Positions 35,407-44,760 of a stretch of 64,000 nucleotides of DNA are shown piece by piece. Origin of the DNA: SB21 sp964415295 (lineage in GTDB: Bacteria; CLD3; SB21). The stretch is taken from contig CAYPYN010000009.1 in the NCBI GenBank assembly GCA_964415295.1, positions 62,001 through 126,000 of the forward strand. The letters run 5' to 3'. The notes under the pieces were generated by a model, which ran no database searches, had not been told where the DNA came from, and saw only the letters and a program-made list of their open reading frames with translations. The translations under genes and the position numbers were made by a program. How positions within the stretch are numbered: position 1 is the first letter of the stretch; each line of letters begins with the position of its first letter.

Positions 35407-38400
35407 ATGATCTCAGCAGTTTTGAGAGCTATTCTTGGCAATAAGCACGAACGCGATGTAAAAAAGATATTACCGATAGTCGATGAGATAAAACGGTACG
35501 ATGCACTGTATGAGACGCTCAGTGATGATCAATTGCGCGGTAAAACTATGGAGCTCAAAGAGCGCATCAAAGAACTGACCAAGGATGAGACGGCGGCCGT
35601 CGATGACATCCGGCAAAAGATCCAGACGAGTACGGATCATAATCAGGCTAAAGCTCTGGTGGATGAACTGAAAAACGCGGAAAAGAGGCTCTTCGAAATG
35701 CAACAGGCGGCCTTGGACGATATGCTTCCGGAAGCTTTCGCCAATGTGAAGCAGGCATGCAAACGGCTCAAAGGTACGAAATACCTCGTTTGCGGAAGAG
35801 AAGTAACCTGGGATATGGTCCCGTACGACGTACAGTTGATCGGCGGTATTGTGCTGCACCAGGGAAAAATTTCAGAAATGGCCACCGGGGAAGGTAAGAC
35901 GCTTGTGGCCGTTGCACCTATCTACCTTAACGCACTCGCGGGACGCGGTGTCCATCTGGTAACCGTTAACGATTACCTTGCACTTCGAGACAAAGAATGG
36001 ATGGGAAAAGTATACGACTTCCTCGGCCTTACCGTAGGCGTGATACTCAATGACATGACCCCGCCGCAGCGCCGGGAAGCCTACAATTGCGATATTACCT
36101 ACGGCACCAATAACGAGTTCGGCTTTGACTACCTGCGTGACAACATGGCGACCTCACAGGAAGACGTAGTTCAGGTTCGCGGGCACTATTATGCGATCGT
36201 AGACGAAGTGGATTCCGTTCTGGTGGATGAAGCGCGAACGCCTCTCATCATCAGCGGCGCCGTAGACAGCCCGACCAACCAGAAGTACGAAGAGAGCAAC
36301 CCGATGGTAAAACGGCTGCTTGACATGCAGACCCGTCTTGTCAACCAGCTTGTGGCCGACGGCGAGCAGCTCTTAAAAGATGGTCAGGACGGTGATGCCG
36401 GTGTCAAATTGTTGACCGCCCTGCGCGGCGCTCCAAAGAACAAACGCCTCATGAAAGCGATGACACAAGAAGGTGTCGCGCAGCTGATCCAGTCGACCGA
36501 AAATGATTTTATGCGCGAGAAAAAGATACACCTCATCGATGAGGAACTGTTCTATTCCATTGATGAAAAAAGCCACGCCATCGATCTGACCGAGAAAGGC
36601 CGTAATGCGATGTCGCCGACCAATCCAGAGATGTTCGTAATACCTGATCTTTCGGACGAAATCATCAAGATCGATACGCATCATGAATGGAGCGAACATG
36701 AAAAAGCCACAAAAAAAGAGGAATTGGGCCGCCTGTACGCCGAGCGAAGCGACCGTATTCACAGTATAGAAAAATTATTGCTTGCTCATTCGTTGTATGA
36801 GAAGGACGTAGAATATGTAGTCCAGGACGGCAAAGTACAAATCGTGGATGAATTTACCGGCCGTATCCTTCACGGCCGACGCTACAGCGACGGCTTGCAT
36901 CAGGCCATCGAAGCTAAGGAAGGCGTTAAAGTAGAACGCGATACCCAGACGCTGGCCACGATCACGTTGCAGAACTATTTCCGTCTATACAATAAGCTGG
37001 CCGGCATGACCGGCACGGCCGTTACCGAGGCCAATGAGTTCTTTGAGATCTACAAGCTGGACGTAACGGTTATCCCAACCAACCGTCCTGTGGTACGAGA
37101 CGATTACGAGGATCAGATATACCGGACCAAACGCGAGAAATATAATGCCGTTGTGGATTTGATCGGCGAAAACCAAAAGGCGGGCAAACCTACGCTGGTG
37201 GGTACAACGTCGGTAGAGGTTTCCGAGACGATCAGCCGTATGCTGACGCGAAAAGGCATTCGTCATGAAGTGCTGAATGCCAAGCAAAATCAAAGGGAAG
37301 CAGAGATCGTGGCAAATGCCGGTCAGAAAGGCGCCGTTACCATTGCGACGAATATGGCCGGACGAGGAACGGACATTAAACTGGGCTCCGGCGTGCAGGG
37401 TCTTGGTGGTTTGCAGATCATCGGTACGGAACGCCACGAGTCACGACGTATCGACCTTCAATTACGAGGACGCAGCGGCCGCCAGGGAGATCCCGGGGCG
37501 TCCGTTTTCTTTATTTCGCTCGAAGATGACCTGATGCGTCTTTTCGGATCTGAACGCATCGCACGCGTTATGGACAAACTCGGCGCCGAGGAAGGGGAAG
37601 TGATCTCACATCGCTGGATCACTAAAGCCGTGGAAAGGGCTCAAAAACGCGTGGAAGGCCGAAATTTCAGTATACGTAAGCGTCTTTTGGAATACGACGA
37701 TGTCATGAATCAGCAGCGCGAGATCATCTACAGCCGGCGCAAACGTGCGCTGCTGAATGAGAATGTAAAGAACGAATTTCTGGATATACTCGACGAATTT
37801 GTGGAATTTCTCAACGAAAAATATGTCGGGGATCGTGTTCATCCCGAAGATTGGGATATCGCAAACCTTACGGATTTCCTTATTCGTACGTGCGGGCTTG
37901 CTTTGTCGCAGGATGAATGTCTCACTTTGAGGGCCGAAGACTTTCCAGACTATGTCAGACGCAAATTGATGGAGCGTTACCATTCCAGAGAAGACGTATG
38001 GACATCGGAAAATATGCGAAGGATCGAGAGGATCGCTTTATTGAAGACCATTGACGAACGTTGGAAAGAACATTTACGTGAAATGGAGGAGTTCAAAGAA
38101 GGAATTCATTTGCGCGGTTATGGACAAAAGGATCCGTTGATCGAGTACAAGAAGGAAGGCTTTGAAATGTTCATGCAACTGCTGGATCGGATCACTACGG
38201 AAGTGGTGGAGTTCGTCTTCCGTGCTGAACCGGCCGCTGAAATGGAAAAACAAATGATCAAACGAGCCCGTGCCCTGCGGACGGTTCACGCCTCGGCCGA
38301 CGGTATGGGTTTTTCGGGCGGTGCGGATGAATCGGAAGAAAGGCCGGCAAAAGTGAGTCATACCCCCGTCAAGGCGGAACAAAAAGTCGGCCGCAACGAT

Positions 38401-38451
38401 CCTTGCCCATGCGGCAGCGGGAAAAAATACAAACACTGTCACGGTAAATAA
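35407..38451 (+). CDS. secA: SecA, preprotein translocase ATPase
   Basis: A 1014-residue motor that drives Sec-dependent export through SecYEG. Walker A is in ATGEGKT (K164), with VDEVDSVLVDEARTPLIISG for the DEAD-like region. The preprotein-binding domain is followed by GMTGTAVTEA and ATNMAGRGTDI of the second motor domain. The C-terminus has the zinc motif CPCGSGKKYKHCHGK. It is about 110 residues longer than the E. coli protein, as usual in FCB relatives; part of the extra length is around residues 290-400. AAGGAG is 12 bases from the ATG, a long spacing. Confidence 0.98.
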   Translation: MISAVLRAILGNKHERDVKKILPIVDEIKRYDALYETLSDDQLRGKTMELKERIKELTKDETAAVDDIRQKIQTSTDHNQAKALVDELKNAEKRLFEMQQAALDDMLPEAFANVKQACKRLKGTKYLVCGREVTWDMVPYDVQLIGGIVLHQGKISEMATGEGKTLVAVAPIYLNALAGRGVHLVTVNDYLALRDKEWMGKVYDFLGLTVGVILNDMTPPQRREAYNCDITYGTNNEFGFDYLRDNMATSQEDVVQVRGHYYAIVDEVDSVLVDEARTPLIISGAVDSPTNQKYEESNPMVKRLLDMQTRLVNQLVADGEQLLKDGQDGDAGVKLLTALRGAPKNKRLMKAMTQEGVAQLIQSTENDFMREKKIHLIDEELFYSIDEKSHAIDLTEKGRNAMSPTNPEMFVIPDLSDEIIKIDTHHEWSEHEKATKKEELGRLYAERSDRIHSIEKLLLAHSLYEKDVEYVVQDGKVQIVDEFTGRILHGRRYSDGLHQAIEAKEGVKVERDTQTLATITLQNYFRLYNKLAGMTGTAVTEANEFFEIYKLDVTVIPTNRPVVRDDYEDQIYRTKREKYNAVVDLIGENQKAGKPTLVGTTSVEVSETISRMLTRKGIRHEVLNAKQNQREAEIVANAGQKGAVTIATNMAGRGTDIKLGSGVQGLGGLQIIGTERHESRRIDLQLRGRSGRQGDPGASVFFISLEDDLMRLFGSERIARVMDKLGAEEGEVISHRWITKAVERAQKRVEGRNFSIRKRLLEYDDVMNQQREIIYSRRKRALLNENVKNEFLDILDEFVEFLNEKYVGDRVHPEDWDIANLTDFLIRTCGLALSQDECLTLRAEDFPDYVRRKLMERYHSREDVWTSENMRRIERIALLKTIDERWKEHLREMEEFKEGIHLRGYGQKDPLIEYKKEGFEMFMQLLDRITTEVVEFVFRAEPAAEMEKQMIKRARALRTVHASADGMGFSGGADESEERPAKVSHTPVKAEQKVGRNDPCPCGSGKKYKHCHGK

Positions 38452-38463
38452 TGAAGGTTAGTC

Positions 38464-39342
38464 ATGATCGTTACACAAACGGAATTTAAGGATATCCCTC
38501 TGCTGAGAAGAGGAAAAGTGAGGGATGTCTACGAACTTGATGAAAAACTATTGATCGTTGTTACCGATCGTATTTCTGCCTTTGATGTGATCATGCCCAA
38601 TCCGATTCCGCGGAAAGGGGAAGTATTGAACCAGATTTCGGCATTCTGGTTCAATCAAACACGCGCGGTCATCAATAACCATGTCATTTCTATTGATGTA
38701 GAGAAATTTCCCGCTGTGTGTACTCCATATAAAGAAGTGCTTGATAAGCGCAGCATGCTGGTTCACAAGTCGAATCCGTTACCCATTGAATGTATTGTAA
38801 GAGGTTATATCTCAGGTTCGGGCTGGAATGAATATGTGAAGACCGGATCGGTTTGCGGTGTCAAATTACCTGCCGGTCTGAAGGAATCCGATAAATTGCC
38901 GGAGGCGATTTTTACACCATCAACGAAAGCCGAGGAAGGTCACGATCAAAACATCTCTTTTGAAAAGGTCAGGGATATGTTGGGGGCCGAGATCGCAGAT
39001 AAGGTCCGTGATACGGCGATCAGCATTTATACGAATGCACAGAAGATCGCTGCCGAAAAGGGCATCATAATCGCTGATACGAAGATGGAATTCGGTATAA
39101 AGGACGGTAACTTGATCCTCATCGACGAACTCCTCACTCCGGATTCTTCAAGGTTCTGGCCTGCTGATCAATACCGCCCCGGAGGCCGACAACCAAGCTA
39201 CGACAAACAGTTCCTCAGGGATTACCTTATTTCGATCCGATGGAATAACAATACTCCAGCGCCGCCATTGCCGGACGAGGTAATTAACAAAACACAGGAA
39301 AAGTACCTACAAGCCCTGCGTCTCTTCACCGGGCAGGTCTGA
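38464..39342 (+). CDS. purC: PurC, SAICAR synthase (long subfamily)
   Basis: A 292-residue phosphoribosylaminoimidazole-succinocarboxamide synthase, which joins CAIR and aspartate in purine synthesis. Motifs are RRGKVRDVYEL near the N-terminus, IECIVRGYISGSGW, FTPSTKAEEGHDQNIS and the C-terminal LLTPDSSRFWPADQY. The length and the RFWPADQY ending place it with the Ade1-like longer subfamily. A second, shorter purC is at 52330. It starts 12 bases after secA. Confidence 0.95.
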   Translation: MIVTQTEFKDIPLLRRGKVRDVYELDEKLLIVVTDRISAFDVIMPNPIPRKGEVLNQISAFWFNQTRAVINNHVISIDVEKFPAVCTPYKEVLDKRSMLVHKSNPLPIECIVRGYISGSGWNEYVKTGSVCGVKLPAGLKESDKLPEAIFTPSTKAEEGHDQNISFEKVRDMLGAEIADKVRDTAISIYTNAQKIAAEKGIIIADTKMEFGIKDGNLILIDELLTPDSSRFWPADQYRPGGRQPSYDKQFLRDYLISIRWNNNTPAPPLPDEVINKTQEKYLQALRLFTGQV

Positions 39343-39358
39343 TGCGCTGCGATATCTT

Positions 39359-39769
39359 TTATTTCTCACCGCAAAGTGCCAGAAGTTCTTTCCACACTTC
39401 CGGTGTCACTGGTATGACGGATAACCGCGGTTGCCGGACCAGTTTCAGATCCGAAAAACGCTTGTTGGATTTTATGTTAGCAAGTGTGAGTTCTTTCTTA
39501 ACCTTTTTCCTTGCCGCAAGGTCTATGACGAAGGCTTTAGGATCCTTGCTCTTCGGATCGGGATAAGGCAGCGAAGCGATCTCGGTTATTCCTACAATTG
39601 ATTTTTCATCACCGCTGTGATAAAAAAACGCCAAGTCTCCTTTCTTCATGGAGCGAATGTAATTCAAGGCTTGCGGATTCTTCACGCCATCCCATATCGT
39701 TTTACCGTCTTTAACCAGATGGTCAAATGAATAAGTTCCGGGTTCTGACTTCAAGATCCAAAAAGCCAT
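39359..39769 (-). CDS. EVE-domain protein
   Basis: A 136-residue PUA-like EVE domain covering the whole protein: WILKSEPGTYSFDHL at the start, WDGVKNPQALNYIRSMKKGDLAFFYHSG with small breaks, and GITEIASLPYPDP. EVE domains bind modified bases in RNA or DNA. AAGGAG lies five bases before the ATG. It is the last gene of the nth operon. Its own role is unknown. Confidence 0.93.
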   Translation of the reverse strand: MAFWILKSEPGTYSFDHLVKDGKTIWDGVKNPQALNYIRSMKKGDLAFFYHSGDEKSIVGITEIASLPYPDPKSKDPKAFVIDLAARKKVKKELTLANIKSNKRFSDLKLVRQPRLSVIPVTPEVWKELLALCGEK

Positions 39770-39780
39770 AACATCTCCTT

Positions 39781-41373
39781 TTATTCGTTGTCAAACAAAG
39801 TGGGTGTTTTGATCCGAAAATCGACCGTAAAGGTGGTACCGAGGTTCTCAACACTATCCACCGTTATCTGGGCTTTGTGCTCTTCGATGATCGACTTTAC
39901 TATAGCCAATCCAAGACCCATGCTGGAAGACTTTGTCGAGAAATGCGGCTCGAATATCTTGGACAGGTTCTCCTTTGGAATGCCATGCCCATTGTCCGAA
40001 ACGACCAGGCGGATCGCCGTATCCATGGCGGATGTTCCGATATTTATCCGAGCATCCTTTCGAGAGGCGGTGGCGGCGAGCGCATTATCAACAAGATTGA
40101 TGATAACACGCTTGACAGCCTCGGAATCCAGCTCGGCGTTCGGTAGGTCCTGCTGAAGTTCGAGTTTAAAGGATACATTGGCATAAAAGGTCACGACGTC
40201 TTTTACGATTTGATTCAGCGAAACAGGCTTGAACGACAAGCTAGGCATACGCGCAAATTCGGAGAATTCTTTGGTTAGGTTTCTAAGGCTTTGAATCTCC
40301 TCTTCAATAATACTATGGCATTCGTCCAAGAGCTTGCGGTATTTTGGATCATTACCGTGATATGAATCTTTGATTTGTTGAACGGTAAGTTGAATTGGCG
40401 TGAGAGGATTTTTGATTTCATGGGCGAGCCGCTGTGCGATTTCCCTCCAGGCCGACATCTTTTCGAGATAGAGCACACGATCCTGTTCTTGCCGGATGTT
40501 CTGAACCATTTGATTAAATGACACCATCAGCTGGCCAATCTCATCGTGACGGGGTTTCATATTGATCTGATAGTCCAGGTTTCCCTTGGAGATTTGGTCC
40601 GTCCCGAGTGCCAGGATCCTGATTGGCTCTGTCATGATCGATGAAAAGAAGACACCCAATGCCAGTGAAAATAGGATCAGTACAACATAGATGGTCAAGA
40701 AGGCATACAAAAAACTGCTTTTTATGTTTTCGCTTTCGACCTGGAGGGCATTATAGAACTGAAGTGCGTTCAGAATGTTCTCTGATTTCTGATAGAATTC
40801 AGGGTTAATAAGTGTCACGCTGAGGATAACACCTTTCTGCTGGTTGGGCATGACCATTGGAATTCCGGTCACCAGCACGTGTTCACGTTCCCGGTAATCC
40901 ACGTATTCGGAATTGGTCGTGAGACGCTCCCTGGCAAACATCGTATCTCTCAGCGCTCTCAAGATATCATCATGAATATAGCCGGCCGAAAGCGCTATCT
41001 CGTGCATATTGATATCGTATAGAGCGATACCGTCGAGTTTATTCTTTTCGACCAGGTTAAGGTTATTCAATAGGTCGATATCGGATTGGCGTAACGGCCG
41101 TGAGTTAAAGATACGCATGAAGTCAATGATCTGGGGGGTTTCGATATATTGCCGCGTATTTTTGAGGCTGGCCTTCTTTTCCTTTTGTATGATCGAACGC
41201 GAGATCTCAACAGCATCTTCAAGAGCGAGTTCAATCCGGCTGTTAAGGCCAAGGTTAAAGAGTTTTCCCATCATGTTCTGGAATAAATAGGAAAGAGGGA
41301 TCGCAGGCAAAATGGCAATGACCGCAATACTTATGATGAGTTTGTATTTTATTTTGTTGAATAGGGTGCTCAT
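39781..41373 (-). CDS. NtrY-like membrane sensor histidine kinase
   Basis: A 530-residue sensor kinase. N-terminal TM helix near residues 12-30, a periplasmic region to about 225, a second TM (LYAFLTIYVVLILFSLALGV), then HAMP. The phosphoacceptor region is REIAQRLAHEIKNPLTPIQ. The ATPase domain shows NLVDNALAA, DNGHGIP and GLGLAIVKSIIEEH. The N box, G1 and G2 boxes look intact. No cognate NtrX-type regulator is nearby. Its ATG overlaps the stop of the upstream DUF4390-like gene (ATGA). Confidence 0.93.
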   Translation of the reverse strand: MSTLFNKIKYKLIISIAVIAILPAIPLSYLFQNMMGKLFNLGLNSRIELALEDAVEISRSIIQKEKKASLKNTRQYIETPQIIDFMRIFNSRPLRQSDIDLLNNLNLVEKNKLDGIALYDINMHEIALSAGYIHDDILRALRDTMFARERLTTNSEYVDYREREHVLVTGIPMVMPNQQKGVILSVTLINPEFYQKSENILNALQFYNALQVESENIKSSFLYAFLTIYVVLILFSLALGVFFSSIMTEPIRILALGTDQISKGNLDYQINMKPRHDEIGQLMVSFNQMVQNIRQEQDRVLYLEKMSAWREIAQRLAHEIKNPLTPIQLTVQQIKDSYHGNDPKYRKLLDECHSIIEEEIQSLRNLTKEFSEFARMPSLSFKPVSLNQIVKDVVTFYANVSFKLELQQDLPNAELDSEAVKRVIINLVDNALAATASRKDARINIGTSAMDTAIRLVVSDNGHGIPKENLSKIFEPHFSTKSSSMGLGLAIVKSIIEEHKAQITVDSVENLGTTFTVDFRIKTPTLFDNE

Positions 41374-41960
41374 CGGCTTTCAAGCTCGTTGATGCGGAAT
41401 TTGTCGGATCGGAACCAGGCGTCTTCTTCTTTGCTGTTTCCAAAGAAGAATCTAATGATCGCGCTCAGACTAAAATTCGATTTGGACCGGTCCTGATCCA
41501 TAGAGTCTATAACGCTTCCCGTTGAACTATTAAGAAGATGCGTCCTGATATGCAGATAATAATCGGCTCCGGGCTTGAATTCTTTGAGGGGCCATAAATG
41601 TATACGGGTCAGGTGGGTTAAAGAAGCTCTCAGAGAATCCATTGATTTGTATTTCGTTTCACGGTCGGGATATCTGATCACAAAAAATTCGTCCCAAACG
41701 TCATAACGTATCTGAAGTTCGATTTGCTCACTGCGAATTTCCTGCTGTTCCGTATCTGTGATCTTCATAGATAAATGCAGATGCAAAGGCAGGCCGCTCA
41801 GAAGAGCGGAGCTGTGCTTTTCGTCGATAATGCTATTCGCCTTGACATCGGCCGCCAAAAACTCGCCTGTCTTATAGACAGACAAGCCGGTAACAGTAAT
41901 ACCGGATGTCTGGATGATTATCAATGTGAGAAACGTGAAAAGAGATGGTAAATAATGCAT
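41370..41960 (-). CDS. DUF4390-like exported protein
   Basis: A 196-residue protein with an N-terminal hydrophobic segment (residues 5-20) serving as a signal peptide. The rest is a beta-rich domain: ITVTGLSVYKTGEFLAADVK, then LLSGLPLHLHLSM and YDVWDEFFVIRY. The layout (SGLPL after a short helix, then a WDE strand) matches DUF4390 proteins, which often lie next to NtrY kinases. It overlaps that kinase gene by four bases. Function is unknown; a link to the kinase sensor is a reasonable inference. Confidence 0.72.
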   Translation of the reverse strand: MHYLPSLFTFLTLIIIQTSGITVTGLSVYKTGEFLAADVKANSIIDEKHSSALLSGLPLHLHLSMKITDTEQQEIRSEQIELQIRYDVWDEFFVIRYPDRETKYKSMDSLRASLTHLTRIHLWPLKEFKPGADYYLHIRTHLLNSSTGSVIDSMDQDRSKSNFSLSAIIRFFFGNSKEEDAWFRSDKFRINELESR

Positions 41961-41965
41961 ATCTT

Positions 41966-42625
41966 TTATCTGTGTTTAGTAACGCCGACCTTGGGGCAAT
42001 GTATTCCAATGGGACACAGCGTACAATGAGGCGAAATGGGTTTGCAGACATTTTGACCATAAGTGACCAAGAGGTCATTATACTTCATCCAGTACCTTAC
42101 AGGAAGCTTTTGCCGCAACGCTATCTCGCTTTCATCGGGTGTTTTGGTTCGGATATAACCAAAACGGTTGGATATTCTATGAACGTGCGTGTCGACACAC
42201 ATGGCTGGTATCCCGTATCCGAGTATAAGGACCAAGTTGGCAGTCTTTCGCCCGACCCCTTTGAATTTGAGCAATGTATCAAGGTCTCTTGGAACCTTAC
42301 CATTGTACTTTTCCAATAGTTCTCTGCAAATACCTATGATATGAGAAGCCTTGTTACGATAAAACGCTACCGGATAAATCAGGTTTTGTATTTGGCGTGC
42401 ATTAAGACATATCATGGATTCCGGTGAATCCGCTTCTGAAAACAGTCTTTCACTCGCCGCCATCGTCACCTCATCTTTGGTTCTCAGACTGAGCAATGTA
42501 GCGATGAGGACTCGGAATGGAGAGGTCCGGCCCTTTGCGATCATACTGACCGAAGGTTGAATCCATTGTCTGGATTCATTCTCAATAATTGCCAATACAC
42601 GACCTATATTCTTATTAGTTATCAT
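41966..42625 (-). CDS. nth: Endonuclease III (Nth), base-excision DNA glycosylase/AP lyase
   Basis: A 219-residue bifunctional glycosylase for oxidised pyrimidines. The HhH motif LLKFKGVGRKTANLVL holds the catalytic lysine K127, and D145 lies in CVDTHVHRISNR, 18 residues on as in E. coli (K120, D138). The C-terminal [4Fe-4S] cluster ligands are C194-x6-C201-x2-C204-x5-C210. All the key residues are present. It is the first gene of a minus-strand operon. mutY lies 2.1 kb away on the same strand beyond the VanW-domain gene. Confidence 0.96.
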   Translation of the reverse strand: MITNKNIGRVLAIIENESRQWIQPSVSMIAKGRTSPFRVLIATLLSLRTKDEVTMAASERLFSEADSPESMICLNARQIQNLIYPVAFYRNKASHIIGICRELLEKYNGKVPRDLDTLLKFKGVGRKTANLVLILGYGIPAMCVDTHVHRISNRFGYIRTKTPDESEIALRQKLPVRYWMKYNDLLVTYGQNVCKPISPHCTLCPIGIHCPKVGVTKHR

Positions 42626-42741
42626 CGGGTCAATAAAAACCGGGATCTAAATTCTATTGCATAAGTGCAACGGATATGATTAATTATTCCGGTCAAGATA
42701 GAAAAGATTTTCTGATAACTCAACACATTCGATTAAAAATA

Positions 42742-42770
42742 TTGTTATTTTACGCGGATAAGTGTTAATT
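42742..42770 (+). promoter_or_regulatory. Possible promoter of the VanW-domain gene
   Basis: TTGTTA (42742-42747), 17 bases, TTAATT (42765-42770). The leader would be about 70 bases. The 221-base gap (42626-42846) between nth and this gene also holds the palindrome TTGCATAAGTGCAA at 42657-42670, a possible operator; nothing else is recognised. Confidence 0.4.
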
Positions 42771-42846
42771 TATGGCGGTTCAATTCAGGCTTCCCCGCGG
42801 CTTACCTGTTACCGACTATGAACCCGAACGATAATTTGATTCATTC

Positions 42847-44760
42847 ATGAGCAAACAACCCATCTCCATACCTTTTACAGAGCCTTTGACCGACTCGTTC
42901 TTTGAAGGTAAACCGCCGCTTAAAGAAAAGGCAGGCTTCTATAACCAACACAGAAGGAATCCCATTTTCATAGGAACTCTCTTGTTGGTGGGCTGGATGG
43001 TGAGCCTGATAGCGGTCAATAACGCGTATCTCAACGATCGTATCGTATGGAATTCTAAGATCGGAGCCGTGGATGTTGGCGGTAAGACAGTACACGAAGC
43101 CAGGCAATTAATCAGTGATCATATAACTAAGTTCCGTAAGACGAGCGTCAAAATTTCAAGTAATGAAGGTGAATATCGAATTGTTCATCAGGAGTTCGAT
43201 CCTCAGTTCGATCCCGACATGGTCTTATTTGAAGCTTTCCGTCGCGGTCATCAGCATGATTTCCTGGAAAACCAAAAAACACGGTTAGCGTCGGTCTTTC
43301 GGGTTTCCTTCCATAGTCTGGACCACTGGTTTGATGAAAAAGGATTTGAAAATAAAATCGTCTTACATATTCCCAAACTGAATGAAAACCCCGTTGTGGA
43401 TGCTGAAGTCGTACTTGCCGGAAAGGAATTCATGGCCAAACCCGGACGAGACGGGTATGGATTCAATACGGCCGATGCATTAGAACAATACAACCGCATT
43501 CTGGCACGTCTGGGAGTGGAAAATCTGAAGATAGAGATATTCCCAAAATCTCCGGACATAGATCTCAACATGGCTCAGTTTGCCAGGCGTCGCGCGAATC
43601 AGCTGATACGGCGCCGCTTGACCATGATCTACAGTTACGACGGATACAATTACGACCGATGGACTATAGACAACTATGAAAGAAAAAATTGGATCGAATT
43701 CAGAAAGGTCAAGGAATTTGGTAATTATTCACTTTATCCGGTCCTGAACTCGGATAGGTTGCGCAACGATTTGAATCACCGGATCGCGCCCTATATGTAC
43801 CGTGCAAAAGAAGATATTATCATCAAAAGCGAGAACGGCAAACCGGTTGTGGAAGGCATCGCCAAAGACGGGTATTATTTGGATGTTCCAAAAACGATCA
43901 AGGCGATCAACTCGGCTATCATTCATAATGAGCTTGATACGTCGGGTCACTATGCGGTACCTCTGGAGGTCGCGTACCTCAAAGGCGGCGTGTCAAATCC
44001 GAACAACGAATTCGGGATATCCGACGTACTGGCAACCGGTGTTACCGACTTTTTCGGCTCACCGGAAAATCGGAAATTCAACATCAACCACGCCTCACCT
44101 TCTTTCCAAAACGTGATTATTGAGCCCGGCAAGAAGTTCTCATTTATTCGTCAAATGGGAAAAGTGGACAGCACGACCGGCTACGAGAAGGAACTGGTTA
44201 TTATCAACGGCGACAGTACCGAGCCCCAGTACGGAGGCGGTATGTGTCAGGTATCAAGTACACTTTTCCGAACGGCCTTTTTTGCGGGACTTAAAATTAT
44301 CAAGAGATCCAATCATTCCTTTGAAGTTAAGTACTATTTGCCGTCCGGACTCGATGCTACGGTTGCCGATTTCGGCCCGGACCTTGTCTTCGAAAACGAT
44401 ACCAAAAATCTGATCCTGATGCAAAATCTCGTCGATCTTAAACGGACCAAGATGTATTTCAAGCTTTTCGGAAAGAACGACGGGCGTAAGATTCGTTTCG
44501 AAGGTCCCAATGATGACGGACCTGTGGGGGAGAAGAATGAACACTACCGGATTACGTGGTACCGGTACATTGAGTTCCCTGACGGCAAATCCAGAACAGA
44601 CAAATTTATGTCTGTTTACAGAAACAAGGACCTTGTCAAGAAACACCAGCCGGAAAATCTTCTGGTAAAAATGGACAGCAGTTTTGTTCCGGTATCGCTT
44701 GATACCACAAAATTTGATCTTCCAGTTTCCAGCGACACTACTTACGGTATTCCGCCATGA
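42847..44760 (+). CDS. VanW-domain (YoaR-like) membrane-anchored protein
   Basis: A 637-residue protein with one TM helix near residues 40-62 (FIGTLLLVGWMVSLIAV). The large extracytoplasmic part appears to contain two copies of a domain placed before VanW in many proteins (near 75-235 and 240-390). The VanW domain is at about 400-570 with FSFIRQMGKVDSTTGYEKE (broken here), YGGGMCQVSSTLFRTAFFAGL and SFEVKYYLPSGLDATV. The VanW domain is widespread outside resistance clusters and its activity is not known. It is not evidence of vancomycin resistance. The last 23 bases overlap the convergent mutY. Confidence 0.88.
   Translation: MSKQPISIPFTEPLTDSFFEGKPPLKEKAGFYNQHRRNPIFIGTLLLVGWMVSLIAVNNAYLNDRIVWNSKIGAVDVGGKTVHEARQLISDHITKFRKTSVKISSNEGEYRIVHQEFDPQFDPDMVLFEAFRRGHQHDFLENQKTRLASVFRVSFHSLDHWFDEKGFENKIVLHIPKLNENPVVDAEVVLAGKEFMAKPGRDGYGFNTADALEQYNRILARLGVENLKIEIFPKSPDIDLNMAQFARRRANQLIRRRLTMIYSYDGYNYDRWTIDNYERKNWIEFRKVKEFGNYSLYPVLNSDRLRNDLNHRIAPYMYRAKEDIIIKSENGKPVVEGIAKDGYYLDVPKTIKAINSAIIHNELDTSGHYAVPLEVAYLKGGVSNPNNEFGISDVLATGVTDFFGSPENRKFNINHASPSFQNVIIEPGKKFSFIRQMGKVDSTTGYEKELVIINGDSTEPQYGGGMCQVSSTLFRTAFFAGLKIIKRSNHSFEVKYYLPSGLDATVADFGPDLVFENDTKNLILMQNLVDLKRTKMYFKLFGKNDGRKIRFEGPNDDGPVGEKNEHYRITWYRYIEFPDGKSRTDKFMSVYRNKDLVKKHQPENLLVKMDSSFVPVSLDTTKFDLPVSSDTTYGIPP

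Noticed and set aside
42772..42834. 20-codon leader open frame before the VanW-domain gene
   Set aside because: It has no Shine-Dalgarno, and the proposed transcript starts after its ATG.
42847..44760. Vancomycin resistance from the VanW domain
   Set aside because: VanW domains are widespread, and no vanHAX, ligase or VanRS genes are present.
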